DNA of 38,308 nucleotides from Corynebacterium sp. (GCF_030152825.1 NZ_JASLIP010000013.1:1-38308); one strand, 5' to 3'. Positions 18,654-27,950 are shown, numbered from the stretch's first letter. Numbers and translations are program-made. The notes: a model not told the origin generated them from the letters alone.

Positions 18654-20210
18654 CTACTGCCCCTGCTCCGGGGTTTCGCCCCCGGGCTGAGGGGTAGTGG
18701 CCTCGTTAGCGGCGCGCTGCGCGGCCTCCGCCGCCGGGGTGCCGGGGCGGCGCTTGGCCACCCAGCCCTCGATGTTGCGCTGCTGGCCACCGGAGACGGC
18801 CAGGGCGCCGGCGGGGACGTCCTCCTTGATGACGGTTCCGGCCCCGGAGTAGGCGCCGTCACCGACGGTGACGGGCGCGATGAACATCGTGTCCGAGCCG
18901 GTGCGCACGTGCGAGCCGATCGTGGTGTGGTGCTTGTTCACCCCGTCGTAGTTGACGAAGACGCTGGAGGCCCCGATGTTGCTGTACTCGCCGATGGTGG
19001 CATCGCCCACGTAGGTCAGGTGCGGCACCTTCGAACCGCGCCCGATGGTGGCGCTCTTGGTCTCGACGAAGCCGCCCAGCTTGCCCTCCTCGCCGAGCTC
19101 CGTGCCTGGGCGCAGGTAGGTGAACGGCCCGACGGTGGCGCGGGCGCCGATCGTGGAGCTCAGGGCGTGGGTGCGTACCACGGACGCGCCTTCGCCAACG
19201 GTGGTGTCCTGCAAGGTCGTATCCGGGCCCACGGTGGCGTTGTCTGCAATCCGGGTGCGGCCCAGCAGCTGGGTGCCCGGCAGGATCGTGACGTCCTGGC
19301 CGACCTCCACGTCCACGTCGATGCGGGTGCTGTGCGGGTCCACGATCGTCGCGCCGCCGCGCATCGTGCGCTCCAGCACGCGGCGGTTGAGCTCCTCTCC
19401 GGCGCGGGCCAGCTGGACCCGGTCGTTCACGCCCTCGAGCGACGCGGCATCGTTGGCGGTGTGCGCGCGCACTGGGTGGCCATCGGCCCGGGCGATGGAG
19501 AGCACGTCGGTGAGGTAGAGCTCGCCCTGCGCATTGTCCGTGTTCAGGCGGCTCAGTGCGTCCCGGAGGATCTCGGCGTCGAAGGCGAAGACCCCGGAGT
19601 TGACCTCGGTGATCGCCCGCTGTTCCTCGGTGGCGTCCTTTTCCTCGACAATCTGCATGACGTCGCCGTACTCGGAGCGCACGATGCGGCCGTAACCGGT
19701 GGGGTTTTCCTGCTCGACGGAGAGCACCGTCACCGCGGTCGGTACCTCGGTGTGGGAGCGGTATAGCGCGGTGATCGTCTCACCCGTTAGCAGCGGGACG
19801 TCGGCGTTGGTGACGATGACGGTGCCGTGGAAGTCAGCCAGCTCCTTCATTGCGCACTGCACGGCGTGCCCGGTGCCGTTCTGCTCCTCCTGGATGGCCA
19901 GGTGGATCTGACGGCCCAGGTCTTGGGCCACCTGCTCGCACGCCGGGCCGACCTGCTCGCGGCCGTGCCCGATCACGGCCACCATGTTGCTTGGCTGCGC
20001 GCCCGCTGCAGCGTGGAGGCTGTGGGCCAGCAGGGTGCGTCCGCCGATGGCGTGCAGGGTCTTTGGCGTCGCCGATTTCATGCGCGTCCCGGCGCCCGCA
20101 GCGAGGATAACGACGGCCAGGTCCGAGCCCGCAGACGTCCCACCAGCTCCCGTGGTCTGGGTTTGCGTTGGCTGGTCGGTGGCTTGGTTCCTGTTCGGAG
20201 TGCGCGACAC
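18654..20210 (-). CDS. glmU: Bifunctional UDP-N-acetylglucosamine pyrophosphorylase / glucosamine-1-phosphate acetyltransferase
   Basis: 518 residues. The C-terminal left-handed beta-helix acetylates glucosamine 1-phosphate and the N-terminal domain uridylylates the product, giving UDP-GlcNAc for peptidoglycan. The nucleotidyltransferase signature LAAGAGTRMKS is at about 37-47, followed by QEEQNGTGHAVQCAM and NADVPLL. The hexapeptide-repeat domain starts near 275 and contains the active-site segment GVNKHHTTIGSHVRTG. An N-terminal Thr/Gln/Gly-rich tail of about 28 residues and a polar C-terminal tail lie outside the usual core. GTG start at 20210 with AAGGAGG about ten bases upstream. Confidence 0.95.
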   Translation of the reverse strand: MSRTPNRNQATDQPTQTQTTGAGGTSAGSDLAVVILAAGAGTRMKSATPKTLHAIGGRTLLAHSLHAAAGAQPSNMVAVIGHGREQVGPACEQVAQDLGRQIHLAIQEEQNGTGHAVQCAMKELADFHGTVIVTNADVPLLTGETITALYRSHTEVPTAVTVLSVEQENPTGYGRIVRSEYGDVMQIVEEKDATEEQRAITEVNSGVFAFDAEILRDALSRLNTDNAQGELYLTDVLSIARADGHPVRAHTANDAASLEGVNDRVQLARAGEELNRRVLERTMRGGATIVDPHSTRIDVDVEVGQDVTILPGTQLLGRTRIADNATVGPDTTLQDTTVGEGASVVRTHALSSTIGARATVGPFTYLRPGTELGEEGKLGGFVETKSATIGRGSKVPHLTYVGDATIGEYSNIGASSVFVNYDGVNKHHTTIGSHVRTGSDTMFIAPVTVGDGAYSGAGTVIKEDVPAGALAVSGGQQRNIEGWVAKRRPGTPAAEAAQRAANEATTPQPGGETPEQGQ

Positions 20211-20329
20211 GGCGGCAGCCCCTCCTTGAAAATCGGGTGTGGACGGTCTTGGTAGTACACCAGCATAACCGCCGCGCCGGACAAACCTTCGCGAGCCGGC
20301 GGCTGTGTCGCGCCCCGATCAGGTGGGGC

Positions 20330-21679
20330 CTAACTCTGCCTGGCGGAAACCTCGGGCAGCTTCGCCGCGAGCAGGGAGCCCAGCGCGCCGAACGCGGCCA
20401 GAGCGCCGAGCGCCCAGAGGGTCCCCATGAGGCTCAACAGTGCGGTCAGCGCACCGATGAGGAGCAGGATGATGCCCATGAGCGTGTTGGAGACCGAGAC
20501 ATAGCGGGTGCGTTGATCGCCCTCAGCCATGTCCACCACATAGGTCGACCGGGACACCCGGATGGCCGCGTGCGCCACCGAGATACCGAAGAAGGCTACG
20601 GGCAGCCACCAGTACAGGGCGTCCTCCCAGACCAGGGCCAGGCCGATGGTGATTAGCAGTAGAACGACGGAGAACAGCGCGCCGCCCGAGAGGGTGTTCT
20701 TCGAAGACTTATCCGACAGCGCCCCGGAGACGCGGCCGGCGGCCAGCGAGGCCAGGCCCGCAGCCACGACGAACAGGCCCAGGCCGGTCACGCTCGAGCC
20801 AGCCCGGCCCTGCAGCGTGACCAGGAAGGTGGGGGAGAGGGCGGAGGCGAGCATGAGGGAACGGACCAGCACGAAGTTCCGGAAGGGCTTGTCATCCCGC
20901 ACCAGGCCCCACACGTCGTCCCAGATGGCGCGATTCATCTCAGCGAGGGAGTGGGGCGGCTCAGCGAGGTCCTCCTCGTCCACCGGCGGCTCCTGGATCC
21001 CCTTGAAGAGCAGGAAGCTCACCAGCCAGGCACCGGCACCTGCCGCAAAAAGCACGGCGAACGTACCGGGGCTCAGTTTGTCGCGCAGGGCGGCGATGAT
21101 CAGGCCCACCACGATGGTCACCGCACCCGCGAGCGTCGTCGCGAAACCAGTGACCCGGCCGCGGTAACCCTTCGGCATCGTGCGGCCCTGGATGTCCTTA
21201 CTCGTCAGCGACACCAGCGAACGGGAGGCGGCGAGCAGCGTGAGGCTGAAGAGGATGAGCAGACCGGCTGCCGTGCCGGAGGTGAACAGGGCCGCGCACA
21301 TCGCGATGATGCAGCCCAGCGCCTGGCCCAGCGTGCCCAGCAGCAGGATCGGCAGCCGGCGGGAGCGGGCCTGGATCCACGGGCGAAGCCCCGCCTGCGG
21401 CAGCATCGACCCGGATTCGCGGATCGGCACCAACAGTGGCGCGATCCAGGCGGGCGCGGCCAGCATCTGCAGCAACCACGGCAGCGTCGTCTTCGCGCTC
21501 ATGATCTGGTCGCCGATGTTTTGGAAACCAAAGGCCGTGGAGAAGCGCAGCCCGTTCTGTTCCACATTCGGAAGATCGGACTTCGGTGGCTTGCCGATGA
21601 GTTTGTGGGACAGGCGCGTCGAAAAAAGCCCCTGCTCGGAGTGAGTAGGGGCCTGAGCTTGTTGGTCTTCGCTCGTCAT
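20330..21679 (-). CDS. MFS transporter (start uncertain)
   Basis: Up to 449 residues with about 10-12 transmembrane helices, a major facilitator type with a long cytoplasmic loop (about 232-265, EPPVDEEDLAEPPHSLAEMNRAIWDD). Substrate not identifiable. The longest frame begins at the ATG at 21679, two bases from the end of tRNA-Gln, with only the tRNA acceptor stem resembling a ribosome binding site. A terminator with six Ts lies within codons 10-20 (21652-21622), so a transcript reading from the tRNA should mostly stop before the transporter. A GTG at 21565 (codon 39) downstream is a plausible true start, because helices begin only after that point. Confidence 0.85.
   Translation of the reverse strand: MTSEDQQAQAPTHSEQGLFSTRLSHKLIGKPPKSDLPNVEQNGLRFSTAFGFQNIGDQIMSAKTTLPWLLQMLAAPAWIAPLLVPIRESGSMLPQAGLRPWIQARSRRLPILLLGTLGQALGCIIAMCAALFTSGTAAGLLILFSLTLLAASRSLVSLTSKDIQGRTMPKGYRGRVTGFATTLAGAVTIVVGLIIAALRDKLSPGTFAVLFAAGAGAWLVSFLLFKGIQEPPVDEEDLAEPPHSLAEMNRAIWDDVWGLVRDDKPFRNFVLVRSLMLASALSPTFLVTLQGRAGSSVTGLGLFVVAAGLASLAAGRVSGALSDKSSKNTLSGGALFSVVLLLITIGLALVWEDALYWWLPVAFFGISVAHAAIRVSRSTYVVDMAEGDQRTRYVSVSNTLMGIILLLIGALTALLSLMGTLWALGALAAFGALGSLLAAKLPEVSARQS
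21622..21652 (-). terminator. tRNA-Gln terminator inside the annotated MFS start
   Basis: On the - strand GCCCCTACTC (21652-21643) pairs, with one A-C mismatch, with GAGCAGGGGC (21637-21628) around a five-base loop, followed by TTTTTT (21627-21622). It lies 29 bases after the tRNA end. Confidence 0.7.
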
Positions 21680-21680
21680 G

Positions 21681-21752
21681 CTCCCCCACCAGGACTCGAA
21701 CCTAGAATGACGGTACCAAAAACCGCAGTGTTGCCAATTACACCATGGGGGA
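21681..21752 (-). tRNA. tRNA-Gln (UUG)
   Basis: 72 nt. Acceptor arms TCCCCCA and TGGGGGA pair fully; discriminator G; CCA is not encoded. The anticodon stem GCGGT/ACCGT encloses the loop TTTTGGT, giving anticodon TTG. The T arm contains GGTTCGAGTCC. It is followed by a terminator that overlaps the MFS frame. Confidence 0.97.
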
Positions 21753-21799
21753 AAGAGCTAGTCGTCGATGATCCCGCAGGACGACGCTAACGGCTTAAC

Positions 21800-21830
21800 A
21801 CTCTACCCCAAGCCTCGCGAGGGGTGGCAA
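21800..21830 (-). promoter_or_regulatory. Probable tRNA-Gln promoter
   Basis: On the - strand TTGCCA (21830-21825) and TAGAGT (21805-21800) are separated by 19 bases, about 50 bases upstream of the tRNA. Confidence 0.4.
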
Positions 21831-21895
21831 ACCACCGAAGCCCCAGGGCACCGGGAGTCCGCAGGCCACGGGATAGGGGTGTCTGCCCCCACGGC

Positions 21896-21909
21896 TACAC
21901 TGGGGCGCT
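21896..21909 (+). promoter_or_regulatory. -10 box, leaderless start of mfd
   Basis: TACACT at 21896-21901, then eight bases to the ATG at 21910; no ribosome binding site. Confidence 0.5.
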
Positions 21910-24900
21910 ATGAGTACCACGGTCCGCCCATCGGCAAGCCAAAATACGTCCGCACCAGGGAATAGGGGGAATGCAGCCCCCGCGCTGTCGGGTGTGCTTC
22001 GGGCCGCTGCGCGCGACTCGAAGCTCAAGGGCCTGGTCACCCACATCGGTGCCGCGCAGTTGGCGATCCAAGGCCCGGACGCGGTGTGGCCCTTCGCCGT
22101 CGGCACGGTCGCCCAGCACGCCCCGGTGCTGGTGATCACCGCGACTGCCCGGCAGGCCGAGGACATCACCGAGCAGCTGAAGGCCATGCTGGGCAACGAG
22201 GTGGAGCTCATGCCCGCCTGGGAGACCCTGCCGCACGAGCGCATCTCTCCGAACGTGGAGACCGTCTCCCAGCGCATGAAGGTGCTCCGCCGCCTGCACC
22301 GGCAGACCGCCGGCGAGCTGGGGGAGTCCGAGCCCCGGATCCGGGTGGTTGTCGCGCCAGTGCGCACGCTGGTGCAGCCAATCCAGGACAGCCTCGGCGC
22401 CGTGACCCCCGTCCATCTCGCCGTCGACCAGGAGGTGGACTTCGAGCAGATCCAGCACGAGCTGGTGGAGCGCGGCTACTCCGCGGTGGACGTGGTCGCC
22501 AAGCGCGGTCACTTCGCGGTGCGCGGTGGCATTCTCGACGTCTTCCCAGCCACGGGGGAACTGCCCGTGCGCGTGGAATTCTGGGGCGACGAGGTCTCCG
22601 AGATCCGGCCCTTCAGCGTCGGCGATCAGCGCACCATCCCAGGTGTTGAGCTCGACGAGGTGACCGTCTATCCAGCCCGTGAGCTGCTCATCACCGACTC
22701 CGTGGCCACCCGCGCCGGGGAGCTGGCCAAGGAGCACGCCAGCCACGCTGAGTTGGCGGATGTGTACCACAAGATCAGCGAGAAAATTGCCGTGCCCGGC
22801 ATGGAGGCGCTGATCCCAAGCCTCCACGACGGCGAGCTGAAGCTGCTGCCGGAATTCCTGCCCGGGGGCACGCACACCATCGTGTTGGCCCCGGCCGCCG
22901 TTGAGCGCCGCGCCGCAGACTTGAAGGAGACCGGCGAGCAGTTCCTCGAGGCCGGTTGGGAGGCCGCGGCCATGGGGGCGGACGCTCCCGCCGACGGCGT
23001 GGCCTATGTGTCTGTCGCTGTGGCCCGGCATGCTCAGGCTGCCCTGGAGCGGCCGTGGTGGACGCTGTCCCCGCTCGGCATGCTGGACTCCGACGAGGGC
23101 TTCGACGGCGACGCCCTCCTGTTGGATTACGACGCCGCGCCCCAGCCCCGCGGCGAGATGGAAGCCATCGAGAACATGATGGCCGATATCCGCACCCGCG
23201 TGGAATCCGGTGGCAGGGTCGCCTTCGCCGCCCCAACGCCCACCGTCGCTGCCCGCATGCTGCGCCGCTTCCACGAGGCGGGGATTGCCGCCGAGGCCGT
23301 GGGGGTGGACCTGCGCGGACAGCGCGGCATCGGCCGTCAGGCCGCATCCAAGGCGACCCCGGACCAGGAGCCAGCGCCGAAGAAGGTCAGCATCTACCAC
23401 GCGGTCGCCCACGATGGCCTCGTCTTCCCAATGGCCGGGGGAGAGCAGACCAGCCTGCTATTCCTCACCGAAACGGACGTCACCGGCAACCGCGTGGAGG
23501 CGGCAGCGACCGGTAAGCGCAAGCCAGCCAAGCGCCGCAACCGCGTCGACCCGCTGGCCCTGGAGCCCGGCGACCTGGTGGTCCACGATTCCCACGGCAT
23601 CGGCAAGTTCGTGAAGATGACCGAACGCACCGTCGGCAAGGGGGCGGACGCCTCCCGCCGCGAGTACCTCGTCCTCGAATACGCACCCAGCAAGCGGGGC
23701 GGACCGGGCGACCAGCTCTACGTCCCCATGGACCAGCTCGACCTGCTGTCCCGCTACGTCGGCGGCGAGAAGCCCGCCCTGTCCAAGATGGGTGGGGCGG
23801 ACTGGAAGAACACCAAACGCAAGGCCCGCAAGGCCGTCCGGGAAATCGCCGGGGAGCTCGTGCAGCTCTACGCCCAGCGCCAAGCCGCGCCGGGCTACGC
23901 CTTCGCCCCGGACAGCCCGTGGCAGCGGGAGATGGAGGAGGCTTTCCCCTTCACCGAGACCGAGGACCAGTTCAACGCCATCGAGGCCGTGAAATCCGAC
24001 ATGGAAAAGCCGGTGCCGATGGACCGCGTCATCGTGGGCGACGTGGGCTACGGCAAGACGGAGGTCGCGGTGCGCGCCGCATTCAAGGCCGTCCAGTCGG
24101 GCAAGCAGGTCGCCGTCCTCGTCCCGACGACGCTCCTCGCGCAACAACACATGAAGACCTTCCGGGAACGGATGCAGGACTTCCCGACCCGCATCGCGGA
24201 GCTGAGCCGATTCACCACTCCGTCGGAATCCAAGGAGATCCTTAAGGGCCTGGCAGACGGCACCATCGACATCGTCGTGGGCACCCACCGCCTGCTGCAG
24301 ACCGGCGTGACCTGGAAGAACCTGGGCCTCATCATCGTCGACGAGGAGCAGCGCTTCGGCGTGGAGCACAAGGAGCACATCAAGTCCCTGCGCACCCATG
24401 TGGACGTCCTGACCATGTCCGCCACCCCGATCCCGCGCACGCTGGAGATGTCCATGGCAGGCATCCGCGAGATGTCGACCATCCTTACCCCGCCGCAGGA
24501 CCGCCACCCCGTGCTCACGTACGTCGGTGCGCAGGAGGATAAGCACGTCGCCGCCGCGATTCGCCGCGAGCTGCTGCGCGACGGTCAGGTGTTCTACATC
24601 CACAACCGGGTGAAGTCCATCGAGAAGGCGGCGGAGCACATCCGAACCCTCGTTCCCGAGGCCCGGGTCGTGGTCGCCCACGGCCAGATGAGCGAGGAGC
24701 AGCTGGAGACAACCGTGGAAGGCTTCTGGAACCGGGAATTCGACATCCTGGTGTGCACCACCATCGTGGAGACCGGCCTGGACATCTCGAATGCCAACAC
24801 CCTGATCGTGGAGAACGCCCACCACATGGGCCTATCCCAGCTGCACCAGCTGCGCGGGCGCGTGGGCCGGTCCCGGGAGCGTGCCTATGCCTACTTCCTC

Positions 24901-25659
24901 TACCCGAAGGGTGAGGTGCTCACCGAGACCTCCTACGACCGGCTGTCCACCATCGCGCAGAACAACGAGCTCGGCGCCGGCATGGCCGTCGCGATGAAGG
25001 ACCTGGAGATGCGCGGCGCCGGCAACGTCCTGGGGGCCGAGCAGTCCGGGCACATCGCAGGAGTGGGCTTCGACCTCTACGTCCGCCTCGTCGGTGAGGC
25101 GGTGGAGGCCTTCCGAGCGATGGCCGACGGCAAGCCGGTAGACGGGCGCGAGGAGGAGAAGAAGGAAATCCGCATTGACCTGCCGGTGGATGCGCACATC
25201 CCGGTGACCTACGTGGCATCCGAGCGACTCCGCCTGGAGGCATATCGCAAGCTCGCCGAGGCGCAGGATGAGGACCAGATCGAGGAGGTGCTCACCGAGT
25301 TCCGGGATCGCTACGGCGAGCCGCCGGCCCAGGTGACCAACCTCGCGGTGCTGTCCCGACTGCGCTTGATTTGCCGCGACCTGGGGGTCTCGGAGGTCGT
25401 GGCGACGGGCTCTCGCATCAGCTTCAGCCCCATTGATCTGCAGGACTCCGGCCAGGTGCGGTTGAAGCGCCTGTTCCCGGGGGCGACGTACCGGGCGACC
25501 ACCAAGGTTGTGGTTATTCCGGCGCCCAAGGAGGGCGCGGGGATGCGGGCGGTCGCGTTGCGGGATGTGCCGCTGGCACAGTGGTGCGCGAATGCGCTCA
25601 CCCAGCTGGCTGGGATCCCGGAACGGGACATCAGGGGAGGTAGCACCCCGACGCGTTAG
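21910..25659 (+). CDS. mfd: Transcription-repair coupling factor
   Basis: 1249 residues. An SF2 translocase that removes RNA polymerase stalled at DNA lesions and recruits UvrA. The N-terminal UvrB-like module includes the segment around LMPAWETLPHERISPN. The RNA polymerase-interaction (CarD-like) domain begins near DLVVHDSHGIGKFVKMTERTV. Helicase motifs: Walker A GDVGYGKTEVAVRAAF, VPTTLLAQQH, the DEEQ box VDEEQRFGVEHKE, SATPIPRTLEMS, TTIVETGLDISNANTLIVE and QLRGRVGRSRERAYAYF. The C-terminal TRCF domain is at about 1080-1240. Full length compared with the family. Followed after 47 bp by mazG with its own promoter box. Confidence 0.97.
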   Translation: MSTTVRPSASQNTSAPGNRGNAAPALSGVLRAAARDSKLKGLVTHIGAAQLAIQGPDAVWPFAVGTVAQHAPVLVITATARQAEDITEQLKAMLGNEVELMPAWETLPHERISPNVETVSQRMKVLRRLHRQTAGELGESEPRIRVVVAPVRTLVQPIQDSLGAVTPVHLAVDQEVDFEQIQHELVERGYSAVDVVAKRGHFAVRGGILDVFPATGELPVRVEFWGDEVSEIRPFSVGDQRTIPGVELDEVTVYPARELLITDSVATRAGELAKEHASHAELADVYHKISEKIAVPGMEALIPSLHDGELKLLPEFLPGGTHTIVLAPAAVERRAADLKETGEQFLEAGWEAAAMGADAPADGVAYVSVAVARHAQAALERPWWTLSPLGMLDSDEGFDGDALLLDYDAAPQPRGEMEAIENMMADIRTRVESGGRVAFAAPTPTVAARMLRRFHEAGIAAEAVGVDLRGQRGIGRQAASKATPDQEPAPKKVSIYHAVAHDGLVFPMAGGEQTSLLFLTETDVTGNRVEAAATGKRKPAKRRNRVDPLALEPGDLVVHDSHGIGKFVKMTERTVGKGADASRREYLVLEYAPSKRGGPGDQLYVPMDQLDLLSRYVGGEKPALSKMGGADWKNTKRKARKAVREIAGELVQLYAQRQAAPGYAFAPDSPWQREMEEAFPFTETEDQFNAIEAVKSDMEKPVPMDRVIVGDVGYGKTEVAVRAAFKAVQSGKQVAVLVPTTLLAQQHMKTFRERMQDFPTRIAELSRFTTPSESKEILKGLADGTIDIVVGTHRLLQTGVTWKNLGLIIVDEEQRFGVEHKEHIKSLRTHVDVLTMSATPIPRTLEMSMAGIREMSTILTPPQDRHPVLTYVGAQEDKHVAAAIRRELLRDGQVFYIHNRVKSIEKAAEHIRTLVPEARVVVAHGQMSEEQLETTVEGFWNREFDILVCTTIVETGLDISNANTLIVENAHHMGLSQLHQLRGRVGRSRERAYAYFLYPKGEVLTETSYDRLSTIAQNNELGAGMAVAMKDLEMRGAGNVLGAEQSGHIAGVGFDLYVRLVGEAVEAFRAMADGKPVDGREEEKKEIRIDLPVDAHIPVTYVASERLRLEAYRKLAEAQDEDQIEEVLTEFRDRYGEPPAQVTNLAVLSRLRLICRDLGVSEVVATGSRISFSPIDLQDSGQVRLKRLFPGATYRATTKVVVIPAPKEGAGMRAVALRDVPLAQWCANALTQLAGIPERDIRGGSTPTR

Positions 25660-25692
25660 GCCCTCGGTGCGAAAACTTTCGAGTCACTAGAG

Positions 25693-25706
25693 TAAACTTT
25701 AGCCCC
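25693..25706 (+). promoter_or_regulatory. -10 box, leaderless start of mazG
   Basis: TAAACT at 25693-25698, then eight bases to the ATG at 25707, identical in box and spacing to the site before the membrane gene at 11994. Confidence 0.5.
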
Positions 25707-27227
25707 ATGACAGTCGTACTCCTCGATCCTCGATTCCCCTCGATGATTCCCGTCGACGCCGTGACCCTGCTCAGTGGCAAGGTTTCCTATACGGAGGAAG
25801 TGCCGATCCGCATCCGCTGGGTCATCGGCGACCTCGGCGGCCACACGGTCTACGAGTCCGACGTCCTCGTCACCACCGATCTGCGAAACGACCTGGTCGT
25901 TGAGCGGATCGAGGAGGGTGACGAGCTGCTGGCCGCCCCGAGCCTGCTGGTGCACCTCGCCCCGGATCGGGAGATCGGGCCACGGGATTCCGGCGAGCTC
26001 GCCCCGGCGCACACACCCGCGCTGCCCTCCGCGGAGGCGATCGGCCAGGCGATGTCCGGGATGGGGGAGCAGAACCCGGCGGAAGCACTGGAGTCTTATC
26101 AGCAGTACGCCGATGCCGTGGACGACGCCTATCAGCAGTCCGCGCACCTGTACCACCAGCCGAGTTCCCAGCAGGGGGATGCGGACTATGCCGCCGACGC
26201 CGCGGCCTCGGCTGCCTATAGCGGCGAGGGCTTCGTCGAGGGCGAGGTTCTTTCCGCCGACGAGCACACGGCCGCCGTGGCGGGCAGCCGCCGCACCGCG
26301 CGCACCGAGGTACCCGAGTCCGTCATGGACGAGATCGAGGACGCTGTTGCGCTGATGGCTCGCGCACTGCGCCAGGGCAAGTGGGAGCAGTCCATGACCC
26401 ACGCAGACCTGGTGCCTTTCCTGCGGGAGGAGACCGAGGAGCTGGCGAGCACCATCGAGCTGCGGGACGTCCTCGCCGCCGTGGGTTCCGAAGACCAGGC
26501 CGATGGTGATGGCGAGGTCCCGGAGTGGGCCGAGCAGGACCTCTGCGAGGAGCTTTCGGACGTGCTGCTGCAGGTCCTCTTCCACGCGGAGATCGCTAAC
26601 CGCCGGGGAGCCTTCGACATTGGGCACGTGGCCGGGGCGTTCGTGGCGAAGCTGCGCGACCGCGCACCGTACCTCTTCGAGGAGGTCGAGCGCGCGGTGG
26701 GCATTCAGGAGCAAAACGAGCTGTGGCGTGCCGGTAAGCAGGCCCAGGAGCAGCGCAAGCGTGAAGCGCATGGCCCAGCCTTCCGCGATTACCTGGACCG
26801 GAAGGCCGAGCTGAAGCAGCAGGCCACTGAGCAGCAGGCCGATCAGTCGCAGCGTGGCCCGCTGGGCGCGCAGGCCACCGCGTCGGCCGGCAACGCTGGC
26901 CAGGGGGCTTCGACGAAGCCGGCCAGCCCCGTCGCTCAGCCCGCTCAGACTGCACACGCGACCCAGGCACAGCCACAGCAGGCAGGGCAGTCAGCCGCAG
27001 CCGCGCAGCCAGTTCAGCCAGCCCAGCCGCGCCACACCTCCGCACTGTCCGCGGCCGATGAGGTCATCCGCGAGGCCCGTGAGCGTGGTCTGCGGGATGC
27101 GGACATCCCGACCGATATCCGCTACCCGATGGTTGGCCTCGAGCTCGACGAGCCAGGTGGGGCGGAGGATCGCCTGCTCAAGGCGGTTCAGAACTTCCGC
27201 CAGCAGCTCGACCGGATGGGACGCTAG
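25707..27227 (+). CDS. mazG: MazG nucleoside triphosphate pyrophosphohydrolase, extended form
   Basis: 506 residues; hydrolyses NTPs to NMP and pyrophosphate, likely cleaning damaged nucleotides. Only one MazG catalytic unit is seen: KWEQSMTHADLVPFLREE leads into the EExxE motif (E241, E242, E245), followed by ExxD (E282, D285) and DVLLQVLFHAEI. The N-terminal domain (1-100) resembles the actinobacterial MazG N-terminal region. A Gln/Ala-rich acidic linker (about 105-200) and a second Ala/Gln/Pro-rich linker (about 365-440) are unusual insertions. A conserved-looking C-terminal segment (about 455-506, DIPTDIRYPMVGLEL) ends the protein. Mycobacterial MazG is about 325 residues. Confidence 0.9.
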   Translation: MTVVLLDPRFPSMIPVDAVTLLSGKVSYTEEVPIRIRWVIGDLGGHTVYESDVLVTTDLRNDLVVERIEEGDELLAAPSLLVHLAPDREIGPRDSGELAPAHTPALPSAEAIGQAMSGMGEQNPAEALESYQQYADAVDDAYQQSAHLYHQPSSQQGDADYAADAAASAAYSGEGFVEGEVLSADEHTAAVAGSRRTARTEVPESVMDEIEDAVALMARALRQGKWEQSMTHADLVPFLREETEELASTIELRDVLAAVGSEDQADGDGEVPEWAEQDLCEELSDVLLQVLFHAEIANRRGAFDIGHVAGAFVAKLRDRAPYLFEEVERAVGIQEQNELWRAGKQAQEQRKREAHGPAFRDYLDRKAELKQQATEQQADQSQRGPLGAQATASAGNAGQGASTKPASPVAQPAQTAHATQAQPQQAGQSAAAAQPVQPAQPRHTSALSAADEVIREARERGLRDADIPTDIRYPMVGLELDEPGGAEDRLLKAVQNFRQQLDRMGR

Positions 27228-27237
27228 AACCTTCGCC

Positions 27238-27921
27238 GTGCGCCTTTCCGATCTTCCTTTCCGCTCGCAGGACTACCTCAAGGCGATCTTCGACGTCCAG
27301 GAGTGGAGCGGCACCGGGGTAGGGCTGACCCAGCTCGCTGCCAAGGTCGGCCAGCAGAACTCCACAGCCTCCGAGGCGGTGAAGCGGTTGGCGGCCCAGG
27401 GGCTGGTCAATCACCGCCCCTACGCGCCCATCACCCTGACGGAGCTGGGACATGAGCTCGCGATTCAGATGGTGCGCCGCCACCGGCTGATCGAAACCTA
27501 TCTCTGCCGCGAGCTGGGCTATTCCCTCGACGAGGTCCACGACGAGGCCGAAGAGCTCGAGCACGCCGTCAGCGAGAAGTTCCTCGCCCGCATCGACGAG
27601 CTGATGGGTTACCCGGACCGGGACCCGCACGGCGATCCGATCCCGAACGCGGCGGGGCAGCTCCCCGAAACCGAGTCCTTTCCCCTCACCGAGGCAGCTG
27701 CCGGCGATGTGCTGTGCGTGGAGCGGGTCTCCGACTCCGATCCTGACCTGCTCCGTCACTTGGAAAGCAGTGGTGTGACCCCCGGGGTCCACATTCGCGT
27801 CGACCCCCGGCCTTTCGAAGCGCTCGCCGAATTCAGTATCGTGTCCGGTACGCGATCCGGTTCGGTGGTGTCCCTGCCCGCCGCGCAGTTATCTGCGGTT
27901 CGGTGCATCCGTCCCGCGTAG
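27238..27921 (+). CDS. mntR: DtxR-family metalloregulator with manganese-type (MntR) ligand set
   Basis: 227 residues: N-terminal winged helix (1-70, recognition helix near NSTASEAVKRLAAQG), dimerisation and metal domain (70-140) and a C-terminal FeoA/SH3-like domain (about 150-227). Aligned to DtxR and B. subtilis MntR, the metal ligands are Asp12, His82, Glu86, His101, Glu105, Glu108 and His109. DtxR has Met10 and Cys102 where this protein has Asp12 and Glu105, the substitutions that mark manganese-sensing MntR. The GTG at 27238 lies ten bases after the mazG stop with no Shine-Dalgarno; TAGAAC overlapping that stop could act as a -10 box. The open frame upstream inside mazG is an artefact. 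Targets are not visible in the window. Confidence 0.88.
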   Translation: MRLSDLPFRSQDYLKAIFDVQEWSGTGVGLTQLAAKVGQQNSTASEAVKRLAAQGLVNHRPYAPITLTELGHELAIQMVRRHRLIETYLCRELGYSLDEVHDEAEELEHAVSEKFLARIDELMGYPDRDPHGDPIPNAAGQLPETESFPLTEAAAGDVLCVERVSDSDPDLLRHLESSGVTPGVHIRVDPRPFEALAEFSIVSGTRSGSVVSLPAAQLSAVRCIRPA

Positions 27922-27935
27922 CCCACCGCCACCGG

Positions 27936-27950
27936 TATCATTCTTTGCCT
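27936..27950 (+). promoter_or_regulatory. -10 box before the leader peptide
   Basis: TATCAT at 27936-27941, then nine bases to the ATG at 27951. Confidence 0.4.
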
